Below, piece by piece: positions 5,614 through 5,879 of a DNA stretch of 5,879 bases. The stretch's first letter is position 1. Each line of letters starts with the position of its first letter. The stretch spans positions 1 to 5,879 of the forward strand of contig CALZMY010000207.1 of assembly GCA_945788675.1 (NCBI GenBank). Reading direction: 5' to 3'. The notes beneath the pieces were generated by a model. It was given only the letters and a program-made list of their open reading frames with translations, did no database searches and was not told where the DNA came from. This DNA comes from an uncultured Gammaproteobacteria bacterium (GTDB lineage: Bacteria; Pseudomonadota; Gammaproteobacteria; SZUA-140). Made by a program: the position numbers and the translations under genes.

Positions 5614-5879
5614 TCACTGCAGCGCCTTCCACAAATTTTCGCCGTGGTACTGAAGCAACGGTGTGGTGTCGCCCAGATCAAAACCGTTAACGGTCTCTTT
5701 CATCAAGCGGGCAGCCTCTATATCGCCTTCTTTGAAATACCAGAAGTTGGCGATGTCGGTATATTTTTTGAGGTTGGGGAAGGTGTTCATATCCATGCCC
5801 GGAGGGCCTTCGCGATAGAAGGTCGGGAATAGCCCGAGTATTTTCATCTTGTCACCGAGCGGGATCCAGCTAACGTATA
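5614..5879 (-). CDS. C-terminal fragment of an unrecognised protein (5' end outside the window)
   Basis: The frame is open from the right edge to a TGA at 5614-5616, giving the last 87 residues of a protein that starts outside the window. An internal Met (at 5845-5847) follows the in-frame codons YVSWIPLGDK, so the true start is probably upstream rather than at that Met. The fragment has balanced composition with aromatic and charged residues ('ILGLFPTFYREGPPGMDMNTFPNLKKY', 'ANFWYFKEGDIEAARLMKETVNGFD', 'PLLQYHGENLWKAL'). It looks like a genuine soluble C-terminal domain ending in amphipathic helices. I do not recognise the family and assign no function. It lies on the same strand as the PhzF gene, 115 bp upstream of it. 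Confidence 0.7.
   Translation of the reverse strand, partial: YVSWIPLGDKMKILGLFPTFYREGPPGMDMNTFPNLKKYTDIANFWYFKEGDIEAARLMKETVNGFDLGDTTPLLQYHGENLWKALQ

Noticed and set aside
5599..5832. 77-codon plus-strand frame at the right end
   Set aside because: It is antisense to the better-supported minus-strand fragment, which stays open to the window edge and has a more natural composition.

Overview
The window looks like chromosomal DNA of a gammaproteobacterium. The best evidence is a clear YaiL/DUF2058 protein (minus strand, 4065-4610), a family I know from gammaproteobacteria, ending in the typical DDPYADY..PDDLMW tail. Base composition looks moderate (near 45-50 % GC by eye). No mobile element, CRISPR array, rRNA or tRNA could be supported, and the genus cannot be named from this window.

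Layout. (1) Positions 1-476 hold no gene I can defend. They contain short open frames, a candidate promoter near 402 and a hairpin at 415-444. (2) 477-1457, plus strand: a 326-residue membrane protein with an N-terminal PDC/Cache-like sensor region and four predicted transmembrane helices, but no recognisable output domain. (3) 1514-4610, minus strand, transcribed leftward: a tightly packed four-gene cluster. The order of transcription is yaiL-like DUF2058 gene, then a periplasmic helical-repeat (TPR-like) protein, then an ABC ATPase of the LolD/MacB class, then an FtsX/MacB-type permease. The junctions are 0 bp, 1-bp overlap and 4-bp overlap, so co-translation is likely. (4) 4719-5498, minus strand: a complete PhzF-family isomerase-like enzyme. 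(5) 5614-5879, minus strand: the C-terminal end of an unrecognised protein whose start lies beyond the window.

How the genes may work together. The ATPase and permease form a plausible type VII ABC transporter or mechanotransmission pair (LolCDE, MacB and FtsEX are relatives). No membrane-fusion protein or outer-membrane channel is encoded here. The exported helical-repeat protein made just before the ATPase is the natural candidate for a periplasmic partner. YaiL is a conserved protein of unclear function, and its tight link to an ABC module is the most useful lead in the window. The sensor-like gene is convergent to this cluster and is probably a separate transcription unit. PhzF and the 3'-most partial gene are on the same strand as the cluster, but gaps of about 108 and 115 bp separate them, so whether they are co-transcribed is unknown.
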